From Methylovorus menthalis (GTDB taxonomy: Bacteria > Pseudomonadota > Gammaproteobacteria > Burkholderiales > Methylophilaceae), in NCBI RefSeq assembly GCF_020523625.1, contig NZ_JAJAQH010000001.1, positions 198,930 through 262,929 on the forward strand: a stretch of 64,000 bases of DNA. Direction: 5' to 3'. Below the pieces are notes generated by a model, which did no database searches, had not been told where the DNA came from, and saw nothing but the letters and a program-made list of their open reading frames with translations. Below, piece by piece: positions 61,755 through 64,000 of this stretch (within the stretch, counting starts at the first letter, position 1; every line of letters begins with the position of its first letter). A program made the position numbers and the translations under genes.

Positions 61755-62585
61755 TTAAAGAACACTCAGATTGGCGTGGACGACATCCGCTATCTTTTCC
61801 ATCAGCGCAGTCCGGTATTCAATGAAGCGGGGAAGTTTGCGCGTGCCGAGATTGCTGCGCGGACGCAGGATATCAATCGCCAGCTCGCTATGGATGCCGC
61901 CGGGGGCTATCTCAAGCACCACCACGCGGTCCGCCAGAAAGATGGCTTCATCAATATCATGGGTAATGAACACCACGGTTTGGCCCAGCTCGGACCACAG
62001 ACGCAAGGTCTCTTCGTTGAGGTTATTGCGGGTGATCGCATCCAGCGCGGCAAACGGCTCATCCATCAACAGCAAGGCGGGCTCAAGTGCCAATGCGCGG
62101 GCGAGCGATACCCGTTGCTGCATGCCACCAGAAAGCTGGTAAGGCAGCTTGTCGGCGGCCTGATCCAGACCCACCAGCGCGAGGTAATGCAACGCTTTTT
62201 CCGTTTGCTCTTTGGCACTGAGGCGATTCTGCATGCGCAAACCAAAGCGCACATTTTCCAGCACGTTCAGCCAGGGAAAGAGCTGCGGGGACTGGAACAC
62301 ATAACCCAGCTCCGGCATCTCCGGGCGCACCGGCGCCCCGTTAATCGTGATCGTGCCCGAGGCCGGTTTCTGAAAGCCGGAAAGCAGATTGAGCAGCGTG
62401 GTTTTGCCACAACCGGAAGGCCCCAGCAGCACGATGAACTCGCCTGGTTTGGCCTCTAGCGAAAATGCGCGAAAAACCTCATGCCCATTCGGATAGGAAA
62501 AGTTGATACTATCAATAGCCAATGTGGCTGCAACGCGTTGCACAGGCTGTGAGTTGGCCATGGTGAGGCCGTTGTGGTTTGTCAT
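61755..62585 (-). CDS. ABC transporter ATP-binding protein, TauB/SsuB type
   Basis: 276 residues. Walker A GPSGCGKTT, Q loop VFQSPQLFPW, signature LSGGMQQR, Walker B LLMDEPFAALD and H loop FITHDIDEA are complete. First gene of a four-gene operon (ATPase, binding protein, permease, DUF3604-like), divergent from a GntR regulator. Confidence 0.95.
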   Translation of the reverse strand: MTNHNGLTMANSQPVQRVAATLAIDSINFSYPNGHEVFRAFSLEAKPGEFIVLLGPSGCGKTTLLNLLSGFQKPASGTITINGAPVRPEMPELGYVFQSPQLFPWLNVLENVRFGLRMQNRLSAKEQTEKALHYLALVGLDQAADKLPYQLSGGMQQRVSLARALALEPALLLMDEPFAALDAITRNNLNEETLRLWSELGQTVVFITHDIDEAIFLADRVVVLEIAPGGIHSELAIDILRPRSNLGTRKLPRFIEYRTALMEKIADVVHANLSVL

Positions 62586-62652
62586 CTACGATCAACCCTG
62601 TAAAATTCAACCGAATAATACAAGTTAATACAAGATGAATAAAATATTAAAA

Positions 62653-62670
62653 ACTTATATTGTTATAAGT
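62653..62670. promoter_or_regulatory. Candidate GntR operator
   Basis: ACTTATA-TTGT-TATAAGT, a perfect 7-4-7 palindrome in the 172-base gap between the divergent importer operon and the GntR/UTRA gene. A natural binding site for that regulator. Confidence 0.6.
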
Positions 62671-62757
62671 AATTTGCCCATCACTGTTTCTTAGCAGTAC
62701 ACACTATGGACTTGCATCCTGCCGTCAGCATTTACACAGTAAATTGGGACTAACACA

Positions 62758-63528
62758 TTGAAACAGTCATCCTCCACCCTTGCTCGCGAAAATGCCGCTT
62801 CCTTGTATTTGCAGATTGCATCGTTACTGCACGAGGAAATCAACCGTGGCGTCTATGACCCCTCCGGCAAGCTGCCTTCTGAAGCCGAGTTGTGCAAGCG
62901 TTTCTCCGTCAGCCGGGTCACGGTAAGACTGGCGCTGGATAAACTCACGGAAGAAAATGTAGTAGAACGCAAGCAGGGCAAAGGGACGTTTGTCTCCGGC
63001 AAACAACTACGCCATGGGCTCGACACCCTGCGCAGCTTTCATGAGTCGCTGGTCATTCAGGGCTTGAAGCCGGAGATGCGCATACTCTCGCGCCATATCG
63101 TCAACACCCCTGACAATGTGCGCAACTCGCTGGGCGTCAATATGGAAAGAAGCCTGCTGCTGGAGCGCCTGCATGTGGTCGACGGTGAGCCGATTGCCCT
63201 GGGCAGAAGCTATTTGCCTGTAGAGGTAGAAACCCTGAGCTGGGAGCAAACCGAGCAACAGCCTACATACGCGATTCTTGAATCCCTCACCGGCTTGCGC
63301 GTAGTGCGCGCCGATATCGGCATCAGCGCCCAATCCGCCGATAAATCACTCGCCGATACACTCAGGATCAGCGTTGGCATGCCTCTACTCGTGATGCGGC
63401 GTCTCTCGTATTTATCCAATGAAGACTGCTGCGACCATTCTGTGTTCTACATTCGGCCGCAGCATTATGAGTTTGTGATGAGCAGCTACTTCAAGCCCGT
63501 GTTGAATGAGGATACTGCACGCGGATAG
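62758..63528 (+). CDS. GntR-family regulator with UTRA domain (HutC/PhnF type)
   Basis: 256 residues from a TTG start. N-terminal GntR winged helix: LPSEAELCKRFSVSRVTVRLALDKLTEENVVERKQGKGTFV; C-terminal UTRA ligand-binding domain with LLLERLHVVDGEPIALGRSYLP and SVGMPLLVMRRLSYLSNEDCCDHSVFYIRPQHYEF. Likely represses the divergent importer/DUF3604 operon until its ligand (an imported compound or product) binds. Confidence 0.9.
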   Translation: MKQSSSTLARENAASLYLQIASLLHEEINRGVYDPSGKLPSEAELCKRFSVSRVTVRLALDKLTEENVVERKQGKGTFVSGKQLRHGLDTLRSFHESLVIQGLKPEMRILSRHIVNTPDNVRNSLGVNMERSLLLERLHVVDGEPIALGRSYLPVEVETLSWEQTEQQPTYAILESLTGLRVVRADIGISAQSADKSLADTLRISVGMPLLVMRRLSYLSNEDCCDHSVFYIRPQHYEFVMSSYFKPVLNEDTARG

Positions 63529-63591
63529 CGTGCTTGCGATCCTCTCGATAAAGAACGGGCTTAATACCAACGATAGGCAGCCCGTCCTCTA

Positions 63592-64000
63592 TCATTTCTG
63601 CTCTTCCATGACGCTAAAACGCTGACCATTTAGCTCGATATCATTGAAACGAGGGGGTATCACCCTGGCCTTGCCGAGCTCGATATCTTTCAGAAACTGA
63701 TCCAAATGCTTGGCATCCCCAGCTTTGCGGAAATTAACCTGGCCAGCATACTGATATTGCCCTGAAGGCAAGGACTGATAGAAATAGGCATCCCCTGCCC
63801 ATACGGCGGGTTTTTCCTGCACGATAACCGCTTCTCGTGCACCATCCCCATTGAGATCCACCATCCAGATGAAGCATTGTGCATTGGTTTCCATGCACCG
63901 CTGCTCATTCCAGCGCGTCGCTGTCTGGATGGCCTTGAGCAAAGCGTCATCCGCAACTTCGCCATGCGGCAATACCCGGAAGCGCAGGCGTACCTGTTCC
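63592..64000 (-). CDS. C-terminal part of a protein of unknown function (cut by window edge)
   Basis: The open frame continues through base 64000 without a convincing start, so the N-terminus lies outside; the first in-frame start codon seen inside is only a TTG at 63972. The visible 136 residues contain VDLNGDGAREAVIVQEKPAVW, a calcium-binding-like DxNxDG loop followed by a beta strand, as in repeat or VCBS-like periplasmic domains. Family not recognised. Confidence 0.6.
   Translation of the reverse strand, partial: EQVRLRFRVLPHGEVADDALLKAIQTATRWNEQRCMETNAQCFIWMVDLNGDGAREAVIVQEKPAVWAGDAYFYQSLPSGQYQYAGQVNFRKAGDAKHLDQFLKDIELGKARVIPPRFNDIELNGQRFSVMEEQK

Overview
The window looks like a chromosomal segment of a Gram-negative betaproteobacterium. 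A methylotrophic Methylophilaceae relative is my guess; that assignment is inference from gene content (split NrdJab, a pcm-tolC-waaA neighbourhood, sigma54-type regulation) and was not tested. No rRNA, tRNA, CRISPR array, transposase or integrase gene was found.

Layout. (1) 1-3.4 kb, minus strand: a tight four-gene operon encoding a thermostable-hemolysin-family (GNAT-like) protein, an AMP-forming acyl ligase, a haem-oxygenase-like diiron enzyme and an SDR (cut by the window edge). It resembles a small fatty-acyl tailoring pathway. (2) 3.6-8.3 kb: an outer-membrane barrel protein and a PstS-like binding protein, divergent from a histidine kinase/NtrC-type regulator pair. (3) 8.4-13.0 kb: core envelope genes (pcm, tolC-like, an isochorismatase-fold hydrolase, a membrane-anchored unknown, waaA). 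(4) 13.3-16.3 kb: split B12-dependent ribonucleotide reductase nrdJa-nrdJb with an upstream NrdR box.

(5) 16.4-52.3 kb is an accessory region cut into blocks by five copies of a previously unrecognised short-motif array (about 16.4, 29.0, 33.0, 49.0 and 52.1 kb). The blocks are: a contact-dependent inhibition locus (cdiB-cdiA-cdiI) followed by displaced, partly frameshifted toxin/immunity modules plus a ProQ-family gene (16.5-28.2 kb); two lipoproteins and a MarR/efflux pair with two palindromic operators (29.4-32.9 kb); a 16-kb metabolic cluster (33.2-49.0 kb); and a block of small oxidoreductase and binding-protein genes (49.4-52.0 kb).

The 33-49 kb block is the best candidate for an undescribed system. 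One long minus-strand operon encodes a 2-oxoglutarate oxygenase, a GNAT, a membrane-domain/nucleotidyltransferase fusion, an FAD monooxygenase, a DMT exporter, a flavin-fold oxidase, a fatty-acid-hydroxylase-like di-iron enzyme, a complete ribose-type ABC importer (with a permease-ATPase fusion) and an IclR regulator. A divergent arm encodes an IPNS-like oxygenase and an M20 amidohydrolase. A LuxR solo with intact acyl-homoserine-lactone-pocket residues and a truncated IclR paralogue close the block. Together they suggest a regulated small-molecule biosynthesis, transport and turnover locus.

(6) 52.5-57.3 kb: a GlcG/HbpS protein, a zinc-ribbon/DUF2628/pilin-like chimera, and a LysR regulator divergent from two SDRs. 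(7) 57.6-63.5 kb: a DUF3604/PHP-like protein in one operon with a TauABC/SsuABC-type importer, divergent from a GntR/UTRA regulator. The last gene (63.6 kb onward) is cut by the window edge.
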